A stretch of 64,000 bases of DNA from Mesorhabditis belari (taxonomy: Eukaryota > Nematoda > Chromadorea > Rhabditida > Rhabditidae), in assembly GCA_958450365.1 (NCBI GenBank), contig CAUEEP010000915.1:62001-126000 (forward strand), read 5' to 3'. Below are positions 32,471 through 43,567 of this stretch, piece by piece. The notes under the pieces were generated by a model that made no database searches, was not told the origin of the DNA, and worked only from the letters and a program-made list of their open reading frames with translations. Within the stretch, counting starts at the first letter, position 1. The number at the start of each line of letters is the position of its first letter. The position numbers and the translations under genes were made by a program.

Positions 32471-35400
32471 CTAAATGGGTTTTGGTTCTTGAACTTCAAC
32501 AAAGCTAACCACAATTCCTGTAACATTTGATTTTGTGATGTTGAAGCGCTCGTTTTCACCCAGAGACTCAATGCGGTTATCGTTTTTCTCACAATCATCA
32601 TTTGAATCAAGAAAATCGATTTTCAGCTGTCCATTTCCAATCGAAATCACCTCGATCTCGACATTCACTCGATAAGATTCTGAAAATTTTGAATTTTGGC
32701 TTTATTTTACTTTTTTTGAAGCTCACTACACGTGATCCGATACTCAATTGAATTGAAAGTCTTTTCAATGGGAAACTCGAAGGGATTTTGATATCCGAGT
32801 GATTCCATCATTATTTGACCGGCACAGAGATCAATAGAGCGATTAAAAGACAAGAAATCTGAAAAACAAGGAGTTTTATAAACAAAATGAGAACTGGGTC
32901 GAGAATTCGGTGAACAATCACAAGCAAATCGCGTTTTTCTTCATTTCTCAATTGGAAACCTTATTTTTCAAATAGAAAATAGTTGTAGAGAAGATTAAAT
33001 CGAATCGAATAATATATAAATGACCGCGATTCTTGAAAACCAACTTCTCAAAAAGTGAACAATTTGAAACACACCTAAAGTTTGAACCAAAGATAGGCTT
33101 GGCGCACATCCACTCGGAATCAACACACTCACAAGTAAAGTCTCGACAAATTGTGGGATGAACGGGTCGAGATCACTGCAAAAACTTTGAAAATTGATAT
33201 ATTTAACGCTTTTTTATCCAATCCACTAGAAAATTAGCTTTTGAATGAGCTATTACATGTTCAGATCGGACAAGTTTAAGACCATCTCCCAAAAAATCGG
33301 CAAAAACTCTCTCCCTAGATCATAGATCATAGATCATTTGTCTGAATAGCTGTGCTTAGCTTAAAAGTCCTTGAGCACTCTCCGCTGCTACCTATTGTTG
33401 TCAATAAATTGCGTTAAAAATGACCAGCAAGCACATGAGCCATAAGTTTTAAAAACCGACAAATAAGTCTAAAATGGTCAAAGATCCTCTCTAAGTTACA
33501 AGAGCCGAGAATTCATCTAAATGAATTTTGAAACTATGCCATTCTTTTTAGGACGAAAATTAAACGATTTAATAAACGAAACCTAAAGAGCATCAGTTCG
33601 CGCTCTTTGTGGCACTCATTGTATAGTGGCGGGCCAGAGACGAGCCTGTACTCACATCTCGAGTTGTTGTGATCCTAGAAAGAATTTTGGCGTAAACAAA
33701 TCAGTCATTGGGTTTACGACTTAACGACTGCAAAAACTTACTCACCAATCTCAGTTTCTCTAATCGCTTCACACTCTGATGACTGTTCCAGGGAAAAGCG
33801 AATGAAATCCAGAAAGGGCGATCGAATGGAGGAACCTGGGCAATTACTCAAATACAAATTGGATTCCAAAAAAATGGAGGTATAGTATTTATTATATATA
33901 AAAGAGCAGTGTCTGTCCATCTGTACGCAACTTTCATCTCAAGAACGGGAGAAGCTAGAGCTCCAAAAATAACACCCTTATAGGTTTTCGGGATAGGGGA
34001 GTTCCCCGTTGAGATCAGATTTTTAAAGGCAAAATTGAGTGGCACTACGCGCGTCGAATCCGGGTTGTGTAGGCCGTAGAGAAGCGTGAGAAGACTGCGC
34101 TACGGCGACAACCAGGAAAACCCGCCCTTAGGCGCGTTTTTCGGCTGGTTTCTACATGAAAATATCCCCATTTACTCACTTTCATCGACAAGTGGGTAGT
34201 GTTGGGACTTCCTTTGGAGGTCACGAAATCGCTTGCGATCACAAACGAGTCCAATGGATCTAAACATATGATTAAGTCATCAATTTTTGTCTATTTGGGT
34301 GATTGAATGTTGTTTTGGTATTGTTTTTGCAATATTTGATGGGCAATCGGATCTTTACGGTTAACGGCGGGGGGCAGCGATTATCGCCAAGGGCCAATTC
34401 TTTGACCAACTTGCAGCTCATTATTTAGCATCTTAAACTTGTCAGATCAGGAAGTTTTAATAAGATTTAGATAGCTCAGAAGGTCAGCTTTCAGAAACTA
34501 TTTGTTTTATCAAAAGGTTATTAACATAAACTTATATAAAATCGGGATGCAAGTTGGTCAAAAACTTGGCTCCAAAAATAACCGTAAAGGTTCGGGCAAC
34601 CACCTACCGTCAATCCATTTGATTGCTCTCACCGACACGGCACTCCCACGGATATTCTGAATGTTTCTCACACGAAACGCGACAAAACTTGCTTGGATGA
34701 TCGTCTGACATGTGATGAACACCTTGTCGTCACTTCGAGACGAGTAACTAAAATTTGATTTTTCTATTCTTTAAGTATTTTGTTCATTTCTCCACACCAA
34801 AGCCCACCAACCGGACTGTGCAGTTCTCCAAATCTGGATACTGACCGTTTATCTGGATTGGCGACGTTTTCGAGAGTTTTTTAGCCTAAATTTTGCAAGT
34901 TAGCTAGATGACAAATTTAGAGATTGACAAAAATAGGAAGCCGATCAAAACATCGTCGTGTATAAGCAGCAATAATGCACTTGCGGTTAAGTTTATTTGT
35001 GTTTCTTATTTTCATTCGATTTAGAAACAAATTAGCTATTTGCCGAATTTTTTGGAGCCGCTTAGAACAAATCTACGATGAGGAAATGCCAAAAACGAGG
35101 AATAGCTCAAGAAGAGATTAACTCAGCTTTTCTCGACACCAATTCGGTTTCAAGTGATCCCAAAGTATGCAAAATGTAGATAATTTCATTCTGCATCCAA
35201 TAAGAATAAGAAACACATAGAAACTTAACCGTAGAGAGAATATTTTTGCTGTGGCGCTGCTTGTACACGGCGCTGTTTTGATCAGCTCTCCAAAAACATT
35301 CATTTATGGATGATGGCAAATTTAAGGCATCATACCTATTTTTTGGATACTTAGGTTTCGTTAAACCGTCTCAACACCGCCCAAATCTACTCTATACCTC

Positions 35401-38400
35401 ATCATGAGAACAGGTTATCGGCAAATCGACCAGAAAACGACAATCCTCGTCCATTTTGCACCATTGATGCCGTACACAGAGCGATGTGCCGTTCTCATTG
35501 TCGCCTGAAGTTATATTTTCAAAAGTTTGTAAATTGGCAAATTGTTTACTTACAAAGGAAGGTGAACTGGCTGAGCTGGTTAAAGCTGTCAAAGGTCAAT
35601 ACTGGTTAATCCCATGTGACCTATACCATTCGACGCAGAATTTATACTGATTCTGACTATGTATCCCGTTTTTGCTAAATGGCAATCTGCCAGAAGTTAT
35701 AACTTCTAAAGTTTTGTTAGGACTCTAATGCGACCATTTGGGTCTTAGCGTCCTCCTTGCGGACCCAATTTGGTGCGACCGTGGTACAGCGTTCGTTTCC
35801 AGAGCGAGACCTCACAGGTTTGATCCTCATTTTAAAATTTCCTTTTGCTTTTTGCGTATAACTCCTGGCAGATTGTCATTTAGCAAAAACGAAATACATA
35901 TTCGGAATCAGTATCAAATTCCGCGTCGAATAGTGGAAGTCGGATAGTATTTGACCGGCTCAACCAGTTGACCTTCCCTTGTTAGCTAGGTAAATGCCAT
36001 GCCTATTTAAAATTGCCATTGTAAGTAAATTTATTTGAAAATTTCGATGAATTTACTAACTGCTGTCCGTTCTTGCATACTGAACGTTGATTGCATGCAA
36101 AATGAAATGTGGTTGATCCTTGGTCAAATAAAACGATTTTGCGCAAACAACATCATCGGGAAAAATATCCGGATCTCGTTTTGTTCTCAGCACAAAACCA
36201 AAGGAATCGTTCATCGGTTGTTTGGGGCGCCAAATTATCTAAAAATTAAACATTTTTTGGTATTTGTGAATCTGTTGCACGCGGATTACCTAATTAGCAT
36301 TTGTTTTGAAAATTTGCATTACATTAAATTCGCATTACATATAATATGTGCAAATATGCATTTGAAATCTGCTAAAAGGTTTCAAATGGCTTTTAAAGGC
36401 TAAAAGGCTTTTAAATTGCGCCTTAGGCGACGCCCATGCCAGCCCGTGATAGTAGGAGTATGAAACAAACTAATTTTATTAGGTTGAGGAAGAAAAACCA
36501 CGTGATGCGTCATTCCCAGACCACACTCTTGCAACTGGGGGACCGGAAGCTACTAAGTGTTAGAGGTGTTTCCGAACGTTTTTAGAAAATTCATTTCAAA
36601 CAGTTTATTAGGTTGAGGAAAAAGTTCTGACTCAGCTGCGAAAAACTCGATTTTTATCCATTTTTGCTGGTTTTTGCCGCTTATAGTGTTGTACCAACTG
36701 TTGTACCCTTGATCTTTGTATTCCAGATGAGTTTACAAGAAAAAGAGCTTCGAGTTTTGATCCGCTATTGCTGAAAATTTGAAGTTTAAAGTTCATTTGA
36801 AGAAGTTGAAGAAGCTTGCCAAGAGTTCTTTGTTTCGAAACCGAAGGAATGGTACTTCGATCAGATGCGAAAGCTTGCAGATCGATTGCAGAAAGTCGTA
36901 GGTAATAATGGGCTAGACTTTGAGGAATAAGTATTGTTATTTTTGTTATTAAAGTGCGCATAAAATTTGAATTTTTCACAGCTGAGTCAGGACTTTTTCC
37001 GACCAAAAACCATCTAAAACTTTTAACCTTAATTTAATCAAGCAACAATATAATCTCCATCATTTTCATTACGACTTATAAAGTTTTCAAGCTTATTTGG
37101 AGTCAATCAGGAGTCAATCAGGAGCCAGGACTTTTTCCTCAACCTTGTATATGCAAATTTTCAAAACAATTTGCGTGCAACGGATTCACAAGTACCCATT
37201 TTTTATTTTTTAACATGAAACGAACAATTTTATGTGCATGCCAGTTTGGCTAACGTTTATGGAAGATTCTGAATAATCATATCTATCTTATCATAGAGAA
37301 CTCTTTTAAGACCAATTATTTGTGTTAATTGACTTTTTTAAAAGCAACTAAAGTACAAATCCATTAACTAAGGCGATAAAAAATTGCGAACAAGTTTGGA
37401 ACAGTAGGCAAAAGGGCAAGAGCCAAAGTTCTACTATCTATATGGGCTTTTAAGTTTTACTTTTTTTTCAGTCAGTTAAAAAGTTTAGAGAACTTTAAAG
37501 TTACGAATCTGTGTCAAATGATAACCAACCCACAAACAATCGAGCTTCCAGCGAATCTCTTCATTTGTTGGTTCGGTAAAGCTAAAAACTTTTACCTTTT
37601 TTTAATTGAACTATCTACATTTTAAAGTGACCTAGCAATCCTGGTCACTCACCTAACATTTTGTGTGTAGTCTCCAACATTGCAAGTCTTTTCAGCACCT
37701 CGACTTCCCAGAAGTTGAAGTGTTCCACCATGCAGCTTGTCCACCCGAATGATTAGCATTCTCATGCTTGATTCCTGAATTAAGAAGCATCCAATTCACG
37801 TCTTTTCTCGGGTTTGCCGGCCCTTAAGCCCTCGGCAAATTTGGTTCGAAGATTAGAAAAGTATTATTCAACTCAAAACCATGGTTCTAAGCCTAGAGCG
37901 CCGAGACCTGAGCCTAGTGAAAAACAGTGCTCCACCTTTTGAAGGATAGTGCAAAATACTGCTCCAAAACGCTATTCGAGAAAAAACGGTATTTTCTATT
38001 CTGTGTATTTGCGTATTTGTGTACTTACAATCACAGCGCTAAACCTAGAGAGAAACCACTGTGCATCGGGAAACTGGGTGGGATCGTCGAGCTCCCACGG
38101 AAAGTTGAGCGATGTGGTCACTGTTGAATTGTCCAATTGGTCCGCGTATCCAATATTCAACAATTCTTTGCCTAAAAGGCTTTCATTTTTTTACTCATTT
38201 TTATGGCAATCACCTGGCATTCCAGATTGAAAAACAAGGCAATAAGAGCAGGATTGACTCGAAAGAATCGAGGTTACTGAGGCACGGGAAAACGCGTTTC
38301 TGTTAACGCTAAAATTAAAATTTCATGTTGTTCCTTAGCGCTAATTTGATTTCAAATAAATAAATTGTGTTTTTTACCCAATGTCCATCAAATGGTTGTC

Positions 38401-40140
38401 CACATTTTGGGCCAGCCCCGGAGCTGATCCAAAAAACATTGAGTAACGAGCTGAGTCTATGCATGTGATGTCTTCCTATAATTACCATCTCTCAATCAAA
38501 TAAAACATTTTGAAATTTTGTTTTTTTTTGAAAACTAACCTTCAAATTGTTGCACTGGGCCACTAAGCGCGAGCCAGCCGATGGGTACATCATGACAAAG
38601 GGGCCGTCGAGGCTGCAGTTGAAAATTTTATCTAGCTAATCAACTTTATGCAACACTTCATTAAAGTAAGAATATTATTTGATCTACCGAGATAGGTCTC
38701 CATTCGTCACAACGATGCCCACATAGTCTTTTGGGATCAGCACCATCTCCGGAATATACGTCGAAAAGCTTGCTGGTACGACAAAAGCTTTTTGTGACTC
38801 TGAAAACTCGAAGATATTGAATTGAGTCGTCAACTGACCTTAAATGGCTACTCGAGCCCAAAGAAAGTCAAAGTCAGTGGGCATTGGGCACCTGTTTTTC
38901 ACGTCTTCTTAAGTTTGATTTTTAGCTTTAAAATTATTCTTTTAGAATGTAATGTTTTCTATTAAAAAACAAAAGATATTTAGAATTGCTGTTAAATTTT
39001 AAACATTGCAACTTTCCGTGTTCAATTGTATTCTTTTTCATTTTTACTCTTTCAAACACAATCGACTCTCTATAACGGAATGGAAGGAACCAAAAAAAAT
39101 TTTCAATCATTTTTCTAAGCGCTGGTTAATGTTAAAAATATGTGTTATATGTCAAAAAAAAATATTCATTCTCTCTACTTTAATTTGATACCCAAGCGAG
39201 CAAAAACAAACGTACTGGTGTCGAGATACGAGCGTTTGTTTGAAAGTCAACTTAGACTACGACGCTCCTATAGAGGGTTGTTCTATTAGAGTTTTTACGG
39301 TATATAGAGTTCCGTTATAGAGAGAGTCGACTGTATTCTTTTAGAATGTAATGTTTTCTATTAAAAACAAAAAAAATATTTAGGATTGCTGTTAAAGTTG
39401 AGAAAATACATGCAAAAGAAAAGAACGTAAGTGCTAAAATGCAATTGAACAGAACCTTTATATACTTTTTGGCTCAAATCTCCACCTTTTAGGATGGAGT
39501 GGAAAGCAAAAATCGCATTTTTCTTCATTTCGCAGTTGGAAACCTTATTTTTCAAATAGAAAATAGTTGTAGAGGAGATTAAATCGAATCGAATAATATA
39601 TAAATGACCGCGGAAAGGCAACTTTTAAGCTTTAAAAGTCAACTTTTAAGCCGGCGTACCCCTTTAAATCTCACCGTTTATCCATTTCGAAACACGAAAC
39701 GATAGGGCATACTGTACATCGACGAATTCGCTGTGACCTTCTTTTGCCTCAACAATCACTGCACGTTTTTGTTCGAGTCTCATTGCGCACGGGTAGAGTT
39801 GTTTAATCAAATCGGATGTATAGGGCCTGTGATCAAATACGAAATTTGAAATCTTTATCAGAAAAATTAGCATACATCGGATTACCACAAAGCATCGTCG
39901 GCTCAGTGCCATCGATGAGAAATGGCCACGAGTCGAGGCAATAATCGGTGAAATTTCGAGCGATTTTTGATTTGAACTGAAATTTTTCAACGATTCTTTG
40001 AGTGTTTATGAATTTTCTATAAATTCATTCACATTTTCAAACCCGACACTTATTTGAACATCATCCGGCTCATTCTGGCAATCTCTTTGAGTAAAATCCA
40101 TGAGAAAATCACATTCATCACAGCCGATTATTGTGATTTT
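32471..40140 (-). CDS. Gene A: secreted or surface protein with two tandem CUB-like modules
   Basis: Minus-strand exons, 5' to 3': 40033-40140, 39876-39976, 39675-39826, 38688-38799, 38540-38612, 38378-38475, 38214-38299, 38029-38120, 37653-37774, 37530-37581, 36061-36238, 35398-35504, about 34608-34730, 34180-34259, about 33746-33846, 33656-33674 (19-bp microexon), 33075-33175, 32727-32858 and 32471-32679. Phases chain exactly except around 34.7 and 33.8 kb, where a transposon-like insert lies. The signal-peptide exon was not found. Module 1 has PYTSDLIKQLYPC, RVSKWING, RYSMFFGSAPGL and LNFPWELDDP. Module 2 has VFITCQTIIQ, IKWIDG, IPSGCAPS and LGYQNPFEFP. Cys-rich, no TM seen. The CUB-like assignment is inferred from the strand-like repeats. 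The paralogue is gene B. The stop lies within sequence shared with the adjoining repeat, so the true C-terminus may be lost. Confidence 0.62.
32931..33034. repeat. About 100-bp dispersed repeat, copies in two introns of gene A
   Basis: TTGGAAACCTTATTTTTCAA, AATAGAAAATAGTTGTAGAG and ATAATATATAAATGACCGCG occur in order at 32948-33034 and again at 39533-39613. Both copies have the same orientation and lie in gene A introns, so they are either an intronic duplication or an unclassified mobile repeat. Confidence 0.7.
33880..34140 (-). repeat. tRNA-like insert in gene A
   Basis: Read on the minus strand, 34035-34100 has GTAGCGCAGTCTTCTCACGC (A-box-like) and CCGGATTCGACGCG (B-box-like), separated by tRNA-like spacing. 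It is followed by a unique body and an AT-rich tail (TATATATAATAAATAC). This order (tRNA-like head, body, A/T-rich end) is that of a SINE. It sits between two gene A exons and coincides with the phase problem there. Confidence 0.5.
35563..35980. repeat. Foldback element with a tRNA-like loop
   Basis: Arms of about 130 bp: the left has GGCTGAGCTGGTTAAAG, ATTCGACGCAGAATTT and TTTTTGCTAAATGGCAATCT; the right has the inverse (AGATTGTCATTTAGCAAAAA, CGCGTCGAAT, CCGGCTCAACCAGTT). The loop holds TGCGACCGTGGTACAGCGTT and GGTTTGATCCTC, an A-box/B-box-like pair. It lies in a gene A intron. Confidence 0.7.
36608..37147 (+). mobile_element. Mariner-type remnant with C-terminal transposase scrap
   Basis: The left end TTAGGTTGAGGAAAAAGT and right end ACTTTTTCCTCAACCTTG are flanked by TA. 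Inner inverted words (CTGACTCAGCTG / CAGCTGAGTCAG) repeat. On the plus strand, with one stop, about 36770-36930 encodes SSFEEVEEACQEFFVSKP and DRLQKVVGNNGLDFEE, the usual C-terminus of a mariner transposase. Another left-end-like word (TTAGGTTGAGGAAGAAA) is at 36479. Confidence 0.7.
38937..39395. repeat. pogo-like MITE flanked by a 60-bp direct repeat
   Basis: The MITE spans 39059-39331: the left end has ATCGACTCTCTATAACGGAA and the right end GTTCCGTTATAGAGAGAGTC + GACTG, followed by TA. It also carries the word CTATTAGAGTTTTTACGGTA of the pogo-like family. Outside it, ATTCTTTTAGAATGTAATG and TTTCTATTAAAAA recur at 38937-38997 and 39334-39395. The 60-bp flanking repeat is too long for a target duplication, so a local duplication preceded or accompanied the insertion. 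Confidence 0.65.
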
Positions 40141-40276
40141 CTAGAAAAAAAATTTACTTCCTTTCTTTGAGCATTACAAAATTTGTTTGACAAAAAGCTA
40201 TAAGGATAAATAAAAAGTTTATAATTGTTACTTGTATAAATTTAAGTTTCATTAAACTTAAATGCTTCAAATTCTA

Positions 40277-40871
40277 TTGGGTTGATGGAAAAGTCCTTTC
40301 CGATTTTTTGGGAGAGTACCTTAAATTTGTCGAATTTTGACGTTTTATAGCTCATCCTAAAGCTGAATTCAAGACGGATCGATTGGAAAAAACCGTTTTG
40401 AGATATCTCTTTTCTAAAAGTTTTTACAGCTATTTTAGTAAAGGGCGGCAGAGCCAAGGCTTTTTTGGCGAGCGGCAGAGCGAAGGAAAATCGAGAAAAG
40501 CGGCGGAAAAGCTATTGATCTGAGGGTCGCTGGTTCGACTTCCACCGGTGACAATATTTTTCAAAAATTTTTTGCTAAGCTTCTGAAAATGCGTGTCTAG
40601 GGGTTATTTTTGACGCTGATCACGAAACACATGTTTTTAGCCTAGGTTTCCGCACGGAAAACTAACGAAACGTGAAAACAGCCATTTTTTGGTTCTGCCG
40701 CCCTTTACTAAAATAGCTGTAAAAACTTTTAGAAAAGAGATATCTCAAAACGGTTTTTACCAATCGGTCCGTCTTGAATTCAGCTTTAGGATGAGTTATA
40801 AAACGTCAAAATTCGACAAATTTAAGGTACTCTCCCCAAAAAAATCGGAAAGGGCTTTTCCATCAACCCAA
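40277..40871. repeat. Foldback mariner-type element with tRNA-like loop
   Basis: TIRs TTGGGTTGATGGAAAAG and CTTTTCCATCAACCCAA, flanked by TA (40275-40276 and 40872-40873). The arms are about 190 bp and include CCGTTTTGAGATATCTCTTT and its inverse. The loop (about 40458-40680) contains GGGTCGCTGGTTCGACTTCC, a tRNA B-box-like word. No transposase. It lies just upstream of the first recognised exon of gene A. Confidence 0.8.
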
Positions 40872-40999
40872 TATTTAAAATGCTCACTTTTGAACGTGCC
40901 AACGTGGCCCCGTGAATTGCGAACGATGGATTTTTTGGATTCAATTCGAAAATCGTTTTCTCTGCGGCACAAAACTTTTCGCAGAAGAAGAAAATTAAC

Positions 41000-43567
41000 A
41001 TTAAACAAATAGACAAATATTTATAGGTCATTTGACATGAACCATCAAATCTTCTTTAAAAATTGATTAGCTTCGTGTGCTCAAAAACTCTTCCAAAGTG
41101 TCGATAATCTCCATATCAGTTGTCAGCTTTGCGAATTTTGAATTTCCGGACAAATAAGAGGAAAACCTTTTAGGTTACGTCATTTTTTTTTACGAAATCA
41201 TATCTTTTTTGAGACAAGAATGCAAAAAAAGCTTATTTGGGATTAAATTTTTTTAGACGTTTTTAGCTGCTTAGTAGTCCTGGTATCGAAAAGTCTTGGT
41301 TAAAATAACAGCAAAAACTGAAAGGACAAGATGATTTGTATTTGAACTACTAAAATATTCAAATAGCTCACATCTCAATAATGATGCGATTACGATACTA
41401 AAGAGTTTTTCAACTTCCAAGCCTATATCTTTGCACTGGAACGACTGAATCAATTGGCCTTTAAGCACGCTGTTTGTTTTGTTTTTTAAAAAAGCTTTGG
41501 TTTCTCTCATCCTTGCTACTCATCCTTTGTCTTACATTAAGTGCTTAATTCTTGAATTCTTAAAATTTTCATTTATTCCTAAACCAACCTTATTGGTGTG
41601 AAAGCTGTTTTTTTTGGCGTCAAAGATTTTCTTGATTACATGACCTCCATACAGGAAAAATTCCTCACCACCACAACAACAAATTTCAGTTTTGTTTTCC
41701 TGTTCATTTAAAGTCCATTTTTTTCAAGAACTTTAGCTTTTTTAAGTAAGGATTTTATTGATCCATCATTTTATTGATCCATCATCATTGATCTATCATC
41801 ATCGTATCCATCATCATCAAAAAAAACAGCGTTCACACCGGTCCCCTTCCTGGACTCAGTTTCTTCAAGGGATAGTGCTTCGTCAAAGTCCACATTGGTT
41901 TTCTTGAAGACGCTGGGTGAAATGGTGAGATCAGTTTACTCTAAATGTCTTCACAAAGTGTTTGAAAAAAGTCCTCTGCTAGATTTGAATCTATTTTATA
42001 AAATCATTTATTGCAAGATTCATTTTCCCATGAAGGTTGTCGCTCGATTGAGAAGATCAGTCATTCATTGCTCGAATTATAACAAGAGACTGGTTGACAG
42101 CTGAAAAAACAAGAATGATATCGAGAATCTTTTTGCATAAGGTTTATGTTAATGGGACAAACTTTGGGCCAGTATCTCGGCAATTTCTGTTCGGATTGTT
42201 GAGTTCTGTTTGTTCATCAAAGTATAAGCTGTGGTCTGGACTTCTAAATAAGATTGTTTTATAAAAATTTGTGAGAAAGAATTCTCATTTTTTGTAAAAG
42301 ACAAACAGATTTGAGTAGCTAATAGCTGATCTTTTACTTTGATTTTTGCAATATCTGGTGTTCGGTTTTGTGGAAAATCGAGGGATTGGTCCTGAAAAAT
42401 TGTTGTGCAGTGCGTGAGAGGGTACCGATGGGGCAATGATTATTATTTAAATATTTATTCTGAATATAGCACAATCACTAATCTAGCGAGAAAATACAAT
42501 AAATAGAATAAAATTCCCTTCACAAGTAAAGATATTCAATTTACTCGGCGTGTAAAGAGGATTACTCGTAGTTACTCGACCAAAAACATCGATTAATCAA
42601 GCAAAAATTACTCATGCAAATTTTACTCGATTAATTACTTACTCGCGAGGAACACACACACACTCTAGTTTGGTCAGAGTGCTGTGCAGTGCGTGAGAGG
42701 GTACCAATGGAGCAATGATTATTATTTAGATATTTATTCCGAATATAGCACAATCAATAATCTACAATAAATAGAATCAATCGTTGGTTCAGTGTTTCAA
42801 AGCCAAAGAAAAGCAATATAAAGTGGGCTTCATCCCCTTTGTATCACAGAAACGATCCTTAGAGGAAGGACAAGAGAATCAGAGATATTCAAAATCAAAG
42901 CATCAAATAAGATTTCACAGAAAAGAGCTACTTTTCTGCACAAGTGTGATCTTCTGTTTCCAGAGGTTTTTTAGTAAATTTTATCAAATGATATCTAAAC
43001 AAAAAGCAAGCTTACCTTTGAGTCAACTGCGTAAACGATCGGAAAAATGACAAACAATTCGCTGATATCAATCATTTTTGAAAAGTTTTTCTGAATTTAC
43101 CCCAACTATCCGATTTTAAAGCTTTTATAGAGGGAATTCGGGAAGTTTATTTCATTTTATTTCCTTTTTTTCAGATTCAACATTCAATTTTCCATTACTT
43201 TCCATGACTTTCCATGAAAACGAGGATATGAAAGGAAAGATCTGTGTTTTCACAAGTTCTGGGAAATTTAGAATGTTATGATGGCTTTTTTTTTTACCAA
43301 ATCTGACCACCATTTCATGAAATGGATTTGAAAAAGTTTCATTTAACCATAATGCAAAAATATTTAGAAGATTATTCCGAAACGAACCTAATTCCGCATT
43401 CGTTTTTTTCGCCGTCATTCGCTGATGGTTCTGAAATTTTGTCTACAAACTCATAATGCCAAACTGTAGACAAAATTTCAGAATCATCGATCAAGAAACA
43501 GCCAAAAAAACGAAGGTGGAATTAGGTTCAGCTTAGAATTTTCCTATCACAAACTGTTTTTAACCTA
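41000..43567. other. Gene-poor region
   Basis: AT-rich sequence. A direct repeat of about 100 bp (GTGCAGTGCGTGAGAGGGTA, TATTTATTC, AATATAGCACAATCA) occurs at 42409-42508 and 42680-42779. Between the copies, a stretch with AAGTAAAGATATTCAATTTA and several ATTACTCG words also has a relative at 20205-20270. A 28-codon minus-strand fragment at about 41075-41165 (MEIIDTLEEFLSTRS then stop) looks protein-like but is isolated. No gene could be assembled. Confidence 0.4.

Noticed and set aside
36632..37006. 124-codon minus-strand frame
   Set aside because: Antisense to a mariner C-terminal remnant readable on the plus strand; no domain on the minus strand.
40242..41012. Two similar predicted proteins (PPFTKIAVKTFRKEISQNGF) on opposite strands
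   Set aside because: They are the two arms of one foldback element (40277-40871); the reading frames are by-products of the inverted repeat.
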